A stretch of 6,146 bases of DNA. It comes from CAYJXJ01 sp964374095. GTDB lineage: Bacteria; Elusimicrobiota; Elusimicrobia; UBA1565; UBA9628. Under the pieces are notes generated by a model. That model was given only the letters and a program-made list of their open reading frames with translations. It had not been told where the DNA came from and searched no databases. The position numbers were made by a program, and so were the translations under genes. Position 1 is the stretch's first letter, and every line of letters starts with the position of its first letter. The DNA lies in the NCBI GenBank assembly GCA_964374095.1, contig CAYJXJ010000241.1, positions 1-6,146 on the forward strand, written 5' to 3'. Of the stretch, positions 1 to 5,228 are shown piece after piece.

Positions 1-150
1 TTTGGCTCCGTCGAGGAGCCTCGAATTCTTGATCGAATAGCGCATCATTGAGGTTAAAGGGTCTTAAGTGCGACAAATCCACTTGGAAGTGCAAATAAGT
101 GGAGCGAGCCCCCTCCCCGGTCGGGGCACCGCACCCGTTTATTCGCTAGA
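1..150. other. Non-coding left edge, AT-richer, small dyads
   Basis: No convincing gene is visible. All three plus-strand frames close within the first 60 bases, so the tail of an upstream gene can be at most about 16 codons. Two small dyads are present: GGCTCC/GGAGCC (4-9 and 15-20, 5-nt loop, no T run after it) and a nested pair at 79-102 (CCACTT/AAGTGG outside, CACTT-GG-AAGTG inside). Base composition is clearly less GC-rich than the coding part of the window. The stretch does not continue the cyclase reading frame in any frame, so it looks like unrelated sequence joined to the remnant that follows. Confidence 0.4.
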
Positions 151-591
151 TTGCTGGATTGCGGGCGCCGCCGCTCCTCGGCGTGCTCCAATGTCTGGAC
201 CTCGCAGACCTACAAGACCGGCATCATCATCAGCCAGGACACCTACGAGTTCTGCAATGGGGAGATCGAGGAGCGCATCCTCGACTTCGCGGTGGTCAAG
301 GGAAGGACGGAACCCATCACGATCCACGAACTCTTGGCCGCCAAGGGAGACATCTCGTCCTTGGACCAGGAATTCAACCGCCGCTTCACGGAAGCGGTCG
401 CGCTCTACCGCCTGCGGAGGTGGGACGAGGCCTTGGCCATTTTCTCGGCGCTGGCGCAGAAGCGGCCCGGCGACCACCCCACCTCGATGTTCGTGGAACG
501 CTGCCGGAAATTTCAGAAGACGCCGCCTCCCGGCGACTGGAACGGCGTCGACATCCACTCCCGCCGCCGCGAGGACGCCAAGTCGGCCTGA
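151..591 (+). pseudogene. 5'-truncated class III adenylate/guanylate cyclase remnant (C-terminal part)
   Basis: From residue 20 (about nt 208) the frame reads like the end of a class III nucleotide cyclase: TYKTGIIISQDTYEF matches the part after the metal- and base-binding core, where intact enzymes read roughly NK.Y.T.IL.S..TY. A VKGRTEPITIHELL strand follows, then a TPR-like helix pair (FTEAVALYRLRRWDEALAIF, residues 79-98) and the usual acidic/PPP-x-DW tail (126-130), seen in CHASE2-type and related membrane cyclases. The catalytic aspartates, the purine-binding residues and any sensor or membrane domain are absent. No upstream frame supplies them. The frame is open from nt 58, but its first start is TTG at 151 with no ribosome site, and residues 1-18 are Arg/Ser-rich and look non-native. 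I read this as a broken gene joined to foreign sequence at about nt 200. A misassembled contig edge is the alternative. Confidence 0.62.
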
Positions 592-659
592 CCGAGACTC
601 CTCTCGATCGCCGGAAAAACATTCTGCGGAAGCATTTTTTGAAACATTGAATCAACACC

Positions 660-681
660 GATAGGTCAAACTTAACCTATC
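660..681. repeat. 7-bp inverted repeat in AT-rich patch
   Basis: GATAGGT (660-666) and ACCTATC (675-681) are perfect inverted arms around an 8-nt centre. It sits in the AT-rich patch after the cyclase remnant. There is no T run on either side, so it is not an obvious terminator. It could be a protein-binding dyad or chance. Confidence 0.3.
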
Positions 682-690
682 CACCCCCCA

Positions 691-768
691 CTGTGGACCG
701 CAGGCTCCCCGGGACGTCCTTTCGCCGGACGGTATCGCGCCCGCCCCACCGCTGCCCTGCGTCCACTG
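691..768. other. Candidate folded element: long bulged stem with inner hairpin
   Basis: Bases 693-704 pair with 756-766 as 11 base pairs interrupted by one bulged C (698). Inside lies a second hairpin, CGTCC (715-719) with GGACG (727-731), around a 7-nt loop. GC-rich DNA yields such stems by chance fairly often, and no known RNA family signature is visible. Confidence 0.22.
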
Positions 769-978
769 CGTCGGGGCGCCCAACGAGCCGTGAGGGGCCC
801 GTAGAACCGCGCGAGCTCTTCGCACAAGAGACGGCTTAACTCGCCGGCCAGCGCCGCCGGCATGAAAAACCGACGAAACGATCTTGGCCGCATTGCCGGC
901 AGAGAAAGCGAGGCGCGACGGATTTTTGCCGATGCCGGGCGCTTGTGAGGTCCGTGGGGATTGGCGGCCTTGCCGGTC

Positions 979-994
979 CCTCCGGCGCCGGAGG
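979..994. repeat. 16-bp perfect palindrome
   Basis: CCTCCGGCGCCGGAGG is perfectly self-complementary with no spacer. It lies in non-coding DNA about 95 bp downstream of the minus-strand promoter at 1088-1116. A dimeric regulator site is possible, as is a simple GC-rich coincidence. Confidence 0.35.
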
Positions 995-1027
995 TCATCG
1001 GCGGCGGTCCGGCGGCGGGGGAAATGG

Positions 1028-1057
1028 GGAGGCCGGGGAACGCCGACCCCGGCCTCC
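1028..1057. other. Strong 11-bp perfect hairpin (terminator or attenuator-like)
   Basis: GGAGGCCGGGG (1028-1038) and CCCCGGCCTCC (1047-1057) pair perfectly around an 8-nt loop. Read on the minus strand it lies about 115 nt beyond the stop of the EamA gene and about 25-55 nt after the predicted start of the promoter at 1088-1116. Only a short CCATTT follows on that strand, so it is a poor intrinsic terminator. A terminator assisted by other factors, an mRNA 3'-end stabiliser or an attenuator would fit better. Confidence 0.4.
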
Positions 1058-1087
1058 AGAACGGCGCGTCCACGCCTCCGCGTCCCC

Positions 1088-1116
1088 AGTGTAGCCCGCC
1101 GACGGGCCGGGGGCAA
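1088..1116 (-). promoter_or_regulatory. Predicted sigma-70 promoter, minus strand
   Basis: Read on the minus strand: TTGCCC (1116-1111), a 17-bp spacer, TACACT (1093-1088). Both boxes match consensus at four of six positions (TTG plus C at position 5; TA, A at position 4, final T) at ideal spacing. The start would be near 1081. What it transcribes is unclear: the next feature is the 1028-1057 hairpin, and no supported gene follows. A short RNA or a lost gene are the options. Confidence 0.4.
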
Positions 1117-1170
1117 GAGAATACCGATCACAGGGACTAAAGTCACAGCCTTTCGCGGAGGCGGGGGAGG

Positions 1171-2073
1171 CTACCCGGCCGCGGCGTCCGCCGCTTCGCG
1201 TCGCGACGACGGCAGGCGCGACAGGATCGCCCCGCCCACGATCACGACGGCCGCGCCCGCGAACTGCCGGGCGCCCACGGGCTCGCGCAGGCCGGGCAGG
1301 ACCCGCGCGATCGCCAGGGTGAGCAGGGGGTAGGTCAGGATCAGGGGGGTCAGTTTCGAAAGGTCGATCCTGGCGAGCGAGCGATACCAGAGGGCCAGGC
1401 TCAGCGCGTTGAGCACGAGGCCTTGAAAGACAAGGATGGCGAGGGATTGCGGCCGGAGGCACGCGCCCCAATCCGACCGGAAGAGGGGTATCAGCGGCAG
1501 GAGCAGGACCAGGCCGTAGATCGAGCGTCCGCCGGCGACCGAGTCCGGTGGGAGTTCCCGCGACAGGCTCTTTCCCGCGAGGTGGCTGAGCTGGAAAGTG
1601 AGGGGCATGGCCAGGACCATGGCCTCTCCCCGGCCGAAAGTCGGCAGGCCCTCGGCGCCCAAGGCCGTCAGCATGCCCGCGAGGATGAGGGCGATCGCCC
1701 CCAATTGGCGCGGTCCGACCGTTTCCTTGAGCAAGAAGAAGCCGAAGGCCTGGGCGATGAGTATTTCGACCTGACAGAGGATCACCATGCGCGACGCGGG
1801 GACCGTCTGCCCGGCGTGGAACAGCAGGAGCGAGGGCAGCGTCGCTCCGAAGAAGCCGATCGCGAGGAAGCGCTTGGCGTAGCGCGGGTCGAGCAGGGTG
1901 TTGAGACGCCCGGCGCGCGCTTCCACGGCGGCCAGGCAGGCGCCGGTGATCGCCAACGAGAGGACGGCGTAGGGGATGGGGTCCATCCGGCCCATCGCGA
2001 TCCGGGCGGTGATGCTGACCAGCGAGGTCAGCATGATGTTGGCGATGATCAGGCAGATTTCTGGCGACGTCAT
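1171..2073 (-). CDS. EamA/DMT-superfamily transporter, 10 TM
   Basis: 300 aa, the usual length of the drug/metabolite transporter superfamily. About ten hydrophobic helices are visible (roughly residues 5-27, 33-51, 68-87, 93-115, 122-139, 148-166, 183-198, 211-230, 241-259, 268-286). They form the typical internal duplication of two EamA domains. Each repeat ends with the family hallmark: KETVGPRQLGAIALILAGM at 116-134 and REPVGARQFAGAAVVIVGG at 263-281. Such proteins export or import amino acids, purines, nucleotide sugars or drugs across the inner membrane. The substrate cannot be read from the sequence. The ATG overlaps the TGA of the upstream membrane-protein gene as ATGA, so translation is probably coupled. 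No Shine-Dalgarno is visible, which agrees with coupling. The family call is firm; the role in this cluster is unknown. Confidence 0.93.
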   Translation of the reverse strand: MTSPEICLIIANIMLTSLVSITARIAMGRMDPIPYAVLSLAITGACLAAVEARAGRLNTLLDPRYAKRFLAIGFFGATLPSLLLFHAGQTVPASRMVILCQVEILIAQAFGFFLLKETVGPRQLGAIALILAGMLTALGAEGLPTFGRGEAMVLAMPLTFQLSHLAGKSLSRELPPDSVAGGRSIYGLVLLLPLIPLFRSDWGACLRPQSLAILVFQGLVLNALSLALWYRSLARIDLSKLTPLILTYPLLTLAIARVLPGLREPVGARQFAGAAVVIVGGAILSRLPSSRREAADAAAG

Positions 2074-2570
2074 TTCCGGGGCCTTCGGCCGGGGGGAGCG
2101 CCGTGAGCCAGGAAGACCGCCAACCCGATGATGAGCCAGGCCAGCAGCCCTTGGAAGGCGAGGAAGGCTCCGATCTTAAGGACCGCGAACCCCGGATGCG
2201 CGAAGCGCACCAGCCAGCCCGCGCCCTCTCCGGCCAAGGCCGAGAGAAACGTGGCGTGGATGATGGCGCGCCGGGTCCTTTCCCGGTACGGGGCGAAGAT
2301 CATCAAATGGGTCAGAAGGAGCGCGACCACGCCCATGATGGGAAGATGGGCGTGGCTCACCTCGAGCATCGAGGCGAAGCTGCGCGGGGCCGAGAACTCG
2401 GCGCCGGAGCCCCGGTAGTACTCTTGAACCGATGCCGGGGCCAGGCCCATCCGCGTCAGATACATCGCCGCGTTGGTGACCCATAGACCGGAGAGGAAGG
2501 CCAGGGTCCAGTACAGCGTCAGGCGCATGAGCGGGTGGCTCTGGAAGCCTCCGGTCTGCATGTATTTCAT
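2070..2570 (-). CDS. Conserved-looking 4-TM membrane protein next to apbE
   Basis: 166 aa with four hydrophobic helices (about 17-37, 75-94, 104-123, 128-154) and a basic C-terminal tail (GRRPRK). Helix 2 is preceded by a striking EVSHAHLPIMG segment (70-80) with His73 and His75; His88 lies inside the helix. Membrane-embedded histidines next to a flavin-transfer gene make a haem- or metal-binding electron carrier conceivable, but no cytochrome motif such as CxxCH is present. I recall similar proteins beside apbE in other Proteobacteria, some carrying an obviously wrong elongation-factor label; I could not verify this. It starts 19 bp after the apbE stop and ends in an ATGA overlap with the EamA gene, so the three are most likely co-transcribed. 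The start codon is not certain: Met4 and Met15 are in-frame alternatives, and no clear ribosome site decides. Confidence 0.8.
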   Translation of the reverse strand: MKYMQTGGFQSHPLMRLTLYWTLAFLSGLWVTNAAMYLTRMGLAPASVQEYYRGSGAEFSAPRSFASMLEVSHAHLPIMGVVALLLTHLMIFAPYRERTRRAIIHATFLSALAGEGAGWLVRFAHPGFAVLKIGAFLAFQGLLAWLIIGLAVFLAHGAPPGRRPRK

Positions 2571-2589
2571 GGCGCCCGCCCCGCGGGAG

Positions 2590-3474
2590 TCACCGCCCGG
2601 CCCCCGGTTCGCCGAAGGGCCGGCAGGCGGGCGTCCGTGTCGGCCGGTCTCCCCCGATCAACACGCAGCCGCCGAAGAGCGCCGGATCGGCCCCGGCGTA
2701 GAGGGCGGTGGACCAGGCGTCGGCCTCGCCGGCGCTCATGGAGACGACGGTGACCGGAGGCCGCCCGGTGACGGCTCGGCCCGTGCGGGGATCGACGATG
2801 TGGCCGCCGCGCTCGGAGTCGCCGGATGTCGAAACGGAGGCGCCGGAGACCTCCAGCAACCCGTGTCCGGGGATTCGGACCTCCCAGCCGTGCCGGCCGG
2901 GGGGAGCGCCGAGCGCCAGGATTTGGCCGCCGAAATTGAGCCGGGACGAGGCGGCGCCGCGCTCCCGCAAGACGCGGGCCGCGGCGTCGAGGGCGATCCC
3001 CTTGCCGATCCCGCCGAAGTCCAGGCCCATCCCGGCCTTCAGGAATCGCACGCGGCGGGTGGAGGGTTCGAAGCCCACGTGCCGCCATCCCACCCGGGCC
3101 AAGGCCGCGGGTCCCTCCCGCAGCGCCGGAAGAACCGTCGGGTCGAAGAAGCCTCGGGAGCGGCGGGCGACGGCCAGCGAGGCCGCCACCGCGCGCCCGA
3201 GCTCCGGCGAAGCCGCGAACTCCTCCCCGGCTTGCGTTTGGTTGAGGGCCGCAACCTCGCTGTCGGCGCGGTGGACGCTCAAGACCTTCTCCCAGCGGGC
3301 GATCTCATCGAAAGCGGCGGTCGCGGCCGCCGCTGCCCCGGGCCCATAGGCCGTGATGTGGCAGAGGGCGCCCATGAGCTGCCGCCGCCGCTCCACGGGA
3401 GCGGCGGCCGAGGTTCCCGCCGACAGGAAGATGAGGGGGAATGCCTTATTGAAAATCAGTCTCAATAAGGCCAT
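2590..3474 (-). CDS. apbE: FAD:protein FMN transferase (ApbE family), exported
   Basis: 294 aa, slightly short for the family. ApbE enzymes use FAD to attach FMN to Ser/Thr of target proteins on the periplasmic side, for example in Rnf/Nqr subunits and FMN-binding-domain proteins. Residues 1-25 form a signal peptide (hydrophobic LIFLSAG, then SAAA before PVERR); there is no lipobox. Family motifs appear in order: LMGALCHITAYG (33-44), GFFDPTV (108-114), LDFGGIGKGIALD (151-163), NFGGQILALG (180-189), SVSTSGD (213-219), HIVDPRTG (225-232), and EADAWSTALYAG (250-261), whose Asp252 and Thr256 are the expected Mg-binding positions. The loop between SGD and HIVDP is short, and the tyrosine often seen after SGD is Ser220. 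No target protein with an FMN-binding domain is encoded in the window. It probably starts its own transcript (see 3481-3486) and leads an apbE/4-TM/eamA unit. Confidence 0.92.
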   Translation of the reverse strand: MALLRLIFNKAFPLIFLSAGTSAAAPVERRRQLMGALCHITAYGPGAAAAATAAFDEIARWEKVLSVHRADSEVAALNQTQAGEEFAASPELGRAVAASLAVARRSRGFFDPTVLPALREGPAALARVGWRHVGFEPSTRRVRFLKAGMGLDFGGIGKGIALDAAARVLRERGAASSRLNFGGQILALGAPPGRHGWEVRIPGHGLLEVSGASVSTSGDSERGGHIVDPRTGRAVTGRPPVTVVSMSAGEADAWSTALYAGADPALFGGCVLIGGDRPTRTPACRPFGEPGAGR

Positions 3475-3480
3475 GCTACC

Positions 3481-3486
3481 AAATTA
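3481..3486 (-). promoter_or_regulatory. Candidate -10 box for leaderless apbE
   Basis: TAATTT (3486-3481 on the minus strand) is followed by exactly six bases (GGTAGC) and the apbE ATG at 3474, which places the transcript start on the ATG. No -35 box exists at 17 bp, because that region is the 3487-3511 hairpin. The hairpin tail and the -10 therefore share the same bases. There is no Shine-Dalgarno before apbE, consistent with leaderless translation. Confidence 0.35.
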
Positions 3487-3511
3487 GCCGCCGGCCTGGA
3501 AGGCCGGCGGC
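3487..3511 (-). terminator. Hairpin after dsbA-like gene, probable weak terminator
   Basis: GCCGCCGGCCT (3487-3497) and AGGCCGGCGGC (3501-3511) pair perfectly over 11 bp with a 3-nt loop, 3 bases after the stop of the DsbA-like gene. On the minus strand the stem is followed by TAATTTGG, a short and imperfect U tract, so termination should be partial. It sits between two same-strand genes only 40 bp apart and so may act as a read-through control point or an mRNA end stabiliser. Confidence 0.6.
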
Positions 3512-3514
3512 GGC

Positions 3515-4309
3515 CTAGTTCTTCTTCTTGGCTTGCTCGGCCGCCTGCAGCTTCCGGATGATGTTGTCGAAGAAGTCGGTGGGGTAGGCGCCGCGGACGG
3601 GCACCCCGTTGAGCAGGAAGCCCGGGGTCCCGGTGATGCCGAAGCTCTCGGCCTCGGCGATGTCGGCCTGGACGCGCTTGGCGAGCTCGGGTCTTTTGGC
3701 GTCCTTCTTGAGCCTGGCCACGTCGAGTCCGAGCTCCTTGGCCGCCTCGGTCAGGTAGGGCTCGCTGAGGCGTTCCTGATTCTCGAAAAGCTTATCGTGG
3801 TACTTCCAGGCCTTGTCGGGAGACTGGAGGGCGGCGGCTTCCATATGGAGCGCCGCGGGCAGCGCCAGCGGGTGGTTGCCGAGGGGCTTGTGCTTGTAGA
3901 TGAAGCGCAGGTCGTCGCCGAGCTTCTGGCGCAGGTGTTCGACGATGCGGTAGCCCCGCTGGCAGTAGGGGCACTGGAAATCCGAATACTCGACGAGGGT
4001 GAACTTGGCGTCCTTCTTGCCCCGAATCCGGGTCTGGGATTCAATGGCCGGCGAGAGGGGTTTCTGGATGGCTTCGTCGATCTCGCGTTCGATCGCGGCT
4101 TCCTGCTCCTTCTGCTGGCGCTGCCGCTCCTCGTCGGAAGCCTTTTGGAGGATGTCGAGGAGGTCTTTGCCCTTGGATTTGAGCGCGTCCACGACCAGGT
4201 CGGGATTCTCGTCGAGGGCTTTCTTGAGGTCCTCGCGCGAGAGGGGGCCGCAGCGGGCGGGTGAGCCGAGCAGGACGGCGATCGGGAGGGACAGGAGAAT
4301 GGATTTCAT
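3515..4309 (-). CDS. Exported DsbA-family thiol-disulfide oxidoreductase (CPYC)
   Basis: 264 aa from the ATG at 4309. An ATG 69 nt upstream is in frame but would put 23 non-hydrophobic residues before the signal peptide, so I chose the inner start. Residues 1-20 are a Sec signal (MKSILLSLPIAVLLG). Residues 22-95 form a charged, Lys/Glu/Gln-rich helical region, probably coiled coil, as in BdbD/DsbG-like proteins with an N-terminal helical extension. The thioredoxin fold begins at KFTLVEYSDFQCPYCQRGY (102-120) with active-site CPYC at 113-116 and the cis-proline loop GITGTPGFLLNG (224-235, Pro229). The helical insert lies between, giving the DsbA architecture. It should form or reshuffle disulfides in periplasmic proteins. 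No DsbB partner lies in the window. A consensus-like promoter directly upstream allows separate transcription from the tlpA genes, and a hairpin follows the stop. Confidence 0.92.
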   Translation of the reverse strand: MKSILLSLPIAVLLGSPARCGPLSREDLKKALDENPDLVVDALKSKGKDLLDILQKASDEERQRQQKEQEAAIEREIDEAIQKPLSPAIESQTRIRGKKDAKFTLVEYSDFQCPYCQRGYRIVEHLRQKLGDDLRFIYKHKPLGNHPLALPAALHMEAAALQSPDKAWKYHDKLFENQERLSEPYLTEAAKELGLDVARLKKDAKRPELAKRVQADIAEAESFGITGTPGFLLNGVPVRGAYPTDFFDNIIRKLQAAEQAKKKN

Positions 4310-4315
4310 GCGGCC

Positions 4316-4344
4316 ATGATACGAAACCGGCCGGCCGGGCGCAA
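4316..4344 (-). promoter_or_regulatory. Sigma-70 promoter for dsbA-like gene, leaderless layout
   Basis: On the minus strand: TTGCGC (4344-4339), a 17-bp spacer, TATCAT (4321-4316), then six bases (GGCCGC) and the ATG at 4309. The -35 begins just after the stop of the lipoprotein gene (4347). The predicted transcription start falls on the A of the ATG, so the mRNA would have no leader. The spacer contains the palindrome CCGGCCGGCCGG (4327-4338), possibly a binding site. Confidence 0.6.
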
Positions 4345-4346
4345 GG

Positions 4347-4604
4347 CTAGTTCCCGCCGCCGTCCTGGAGGGTCTCATCGACGGACTGGGACTTCTGCCG
4401 GATCGCGGCGTTGGCCTTGGCGGCCGTGTCCTGGGCCTTCTTGACGTCCCTTTGGAGGCTGTCGACGTATTGGGTCGCGGCGTTGTCGACGGCCGGCGCT
4501 TGAGCCGCCGGCGCGGCGGGCTGGACCGGCTCTTTCTTGGCGCAGGCGGCCAGGCACAGCGCCGCGAGGACGGCCGCGGCGAGGACGCGGGGTTGGGGTC
4601 TCAT
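4347..4604 (-). CDS. Small outer-membrane-type lipoprotein with coiled-coil tail
   Basis: 85 aa. The start ATG at 4604 has a good Shine-Dalgarno (GAGGAG, 7 nt upstream) that fills most of the 14-bp gap after tlpA. Residues 1-20 are a lipoprotein signal ending in lipobox LAAC with Cys21 as the lipidated residue. The +2 residue is Ala, not Asp, which favours outer-membrane sorting by the classical rule. An Ala/Pro/Gln linker (24-39) is followed by a polar helix (41-80) with heptad-like spacing, resembling Lpp-type or other small coiled-coil lipoproteins. No enzyme motif is visible. Cys21 is the only cysteine expected in the mature protein, and it carries the lipid, so this protein is not itself a thiol enzyme. 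Its place between two thioredoxin-fold genes suggests envelope scaffolding or stress buffering; the function is unknown. Confidence 0.82.
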   Translation of the reverse strand: MRPQPRVLAAAVLAALCLAACAKKEPVQPAAPAAQAPAVDNAATQYVDSLQRDVKKAQDTAAKANAAIRQKSQSVDETLQDGGGN

Positions 4605-4618
4605 GGGAATCTCCTCAA

Positions 4619-5143
4619 TTATAGGTTCAGGAGAGCCGCGACGTCGCTCTCCAGGGTCAGGCTCGGCACCGGACCGAAGCGCTTCTTGGCGACCCGGCCG
4701 TCGCGGTCTATCAGATAGAGCGACGGCAGGCCCCGGACCCAGTCCCGCCCGCCGCGCTCTCCCGCGAGGAGGACGGGGAAGGTCATGTTGTGCTGGGCGA
4801 CGAAGGGCATCACGGCCTTCCTGCCGCCTTCGTCGATGGACGCGGCCAGGACGACCAGGCCCTGGGCGCGGTGCCGGCGGTGGAGCGCCTCCAGGACGGG
4901 CATCTCGGCCACGCAGGTCTCGCACCAGGTGGCCCAGAAGCTCAACAGCACGGGACGGCCCTTGAAGTCGGAGAGCGACACCATCCGGCCCGCGAGATCC
5001 GGAGCCCGCAGCTGCCGGGCGGCTTGGCGTTCGGCGGAGGGTTCAAGGCGCGGTGTCGCGGGCTCGGGCGACGGGGCCGGCCGGGTCAAATAGGCGGCGC
5101 CGGCGAGGAAGGCGGCGGCGAGCAGGGCCTGGCGGAGGGTCAT
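4619..5143 (-). CDS. TlpA/ResA-like membrane-anchored thioredoxin (WCETC)
   Basis: 174 aa from the ATG at 5143. Residues 4-20 form one hydrophobic helix, either an uncleaved anchor or a signal, followed by a Pro/Glu-rich linker (22-40). The AhpC/TSA-Redoxin type fold begins at APDLAGRMVSLSDFKGRPVLLSFWATWCETC (48-77). The active site is Trp73-Cys74-Glu-Thr-Cys77, followed by VAEMPVLEALH. The later cis-proline loop is GLPSLYLIDRDGRV (138-151, Pro140). This is the classic TlpA/ResA order. Such proteins reduce periplasmic disulfides, often in cytochrome c maturation or repair. The usual proline between the cysteines is absent. An in-frame GTG at 5224 would add 27 residues including CAC; it overlaps the stop of the micro-ORF and is a serious alternative start, because the ATG has no Shine-Dalgarno. 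The lipoprotein gene follows after 14 bp. Confidence 0.9.
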   Translation of the reverse strand: MTLRQALLAAAFLAGAAYLTRPAPSPEPATPRLEPSAERQAARQLRAPDLAGRMVSLSDFKGRPVLLSFWATWCETCVAEMPVLEALHRRHRAQGLVVLAASIDEGGRKAVMPFVAQHNMTFPVLLAGERGGRDWVRGLPSLYLIDRDGRVAKKRFGPVPSLTLESDVAALLNL

Positions 5144-5211
5144 GGCCTGATGTGCCCCCCGCCCCGGCCAACCTTCCGTGCAAGCGCAGGGGTGGCCAGG
5201 GACGGGGAGCC

Positions 5212-5228
5212 GCGGGTTCAGCACCCGC
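5212..5228 (-). promoter_or_regulatory. Small stem-loop over the micro-ORF stop and GTG restart
   Basis: GCGGGT (5212-5217) and ACCCGC (5223-5228) pair perfectly around a 5-nt loop. The stem-loop covers the last codons and stop of the micro-ORF and the overlapping GTG of the extended tlpA frame. A ribosome held on the Cys codons would melt it, so it could gate re-initiation. This is a layout observation; no function is shown. Confidence 0.35.

Larger units (their letters stand above)
592..1170. other. 579-bp stretch without a supported gene; several dyads
   Basis: It begins with an AT-rich patch (about 615-680) and continues as very GC-rich DNA. Open frames exist on both strands, but their products are Arg/Pro/Gly-rich low-complexity sequences with no recognisable fold, as expected by chance at high GC. 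The stretch holds a 7-bp inverted repeat (660-681), a bulged 11-bp stem over an 80-nt fold (691-768), a 16-bp perfect palindrome (979-994), an 11-bp perfect hairpin (1028-1057) and a good minus-strand promoter (1088-1116). It could hold an unannotated structured RNA on the minus strand, or decayed coding DNA continuing the damage seen in the cyclase remnant. Confidence 0.45.

Noticed and set aside
593..637. Intrinsic terminator after the cyclase remnant (CGAGA/TCTCG stem and a T6 run at 632-637)
   Set aside because: The 5-bp stem is 25 bases away from the T run, and the bases directly before the T run form at most a 3-bp hairpin.
68..664. Plus-strand 198-codon open frame covering the cyclase remnant
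   Set aside because: Ser/Arg/Thr-rich out-of-frame shadow; the frame starting at 151 carries the recognisable cyclase tail.
652..1146. Two overlapping minus-strand open frames (652-1146 and 672-1073) as a gene behind the promoter at 1088-1116
   Set aside because: Products are Arg/Pro/Gly-rich without recognisable fold. The third-position GC bias holds for about 40 codons in one frame and then falls away. The GTG start has GGAGG only one base upstream, too close to work. A decayed gene remains possible, but I cannot support a CDS.
1423..2106. Plus-strand 227-codon open frame opposite the EamA gene
   Set aside because: Charged Glu/Gln/Arg/Gly-rich antisense frame with no fold; the minus strand has ten clear membrane helices and both EamA repeats.
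2832..2843. SGAS inside ApbE (residues 210-213) as an FMN attachment motif for self-flavinylation
   Set aside because: The aspartate three positions before the Ser is missing (Leu207), and SGAS-V-STSG is simply the local form of the family STSGD strand.
2473..3468. Plus-strand 331-codon open frame opposite apbE
   Set aside because: Antisense shadow. The minus strand carries all ApbE motifs in order, and the plus frame is low-complexity Gly/Arg/Pro.
3533..4264. Plus-strand 243-codon open frame opposite the DsbA-like gene
   Set aside because: Leu/Gly/Val/Glu-rich mirror of the charged minus-strand protein; the minus strand has signal peptide, CPYC and cis-proline.
5218..5220. TGA of the micro-ORF read as selenocysteine (CGC-U) with a SECIS-like stem
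   Set aside because: The 6-bp stem lies over the codon rather than at the distance required in bacteria, the downstream frame is Arg/Gly/Pro filler, and no selenoprotein family fits.
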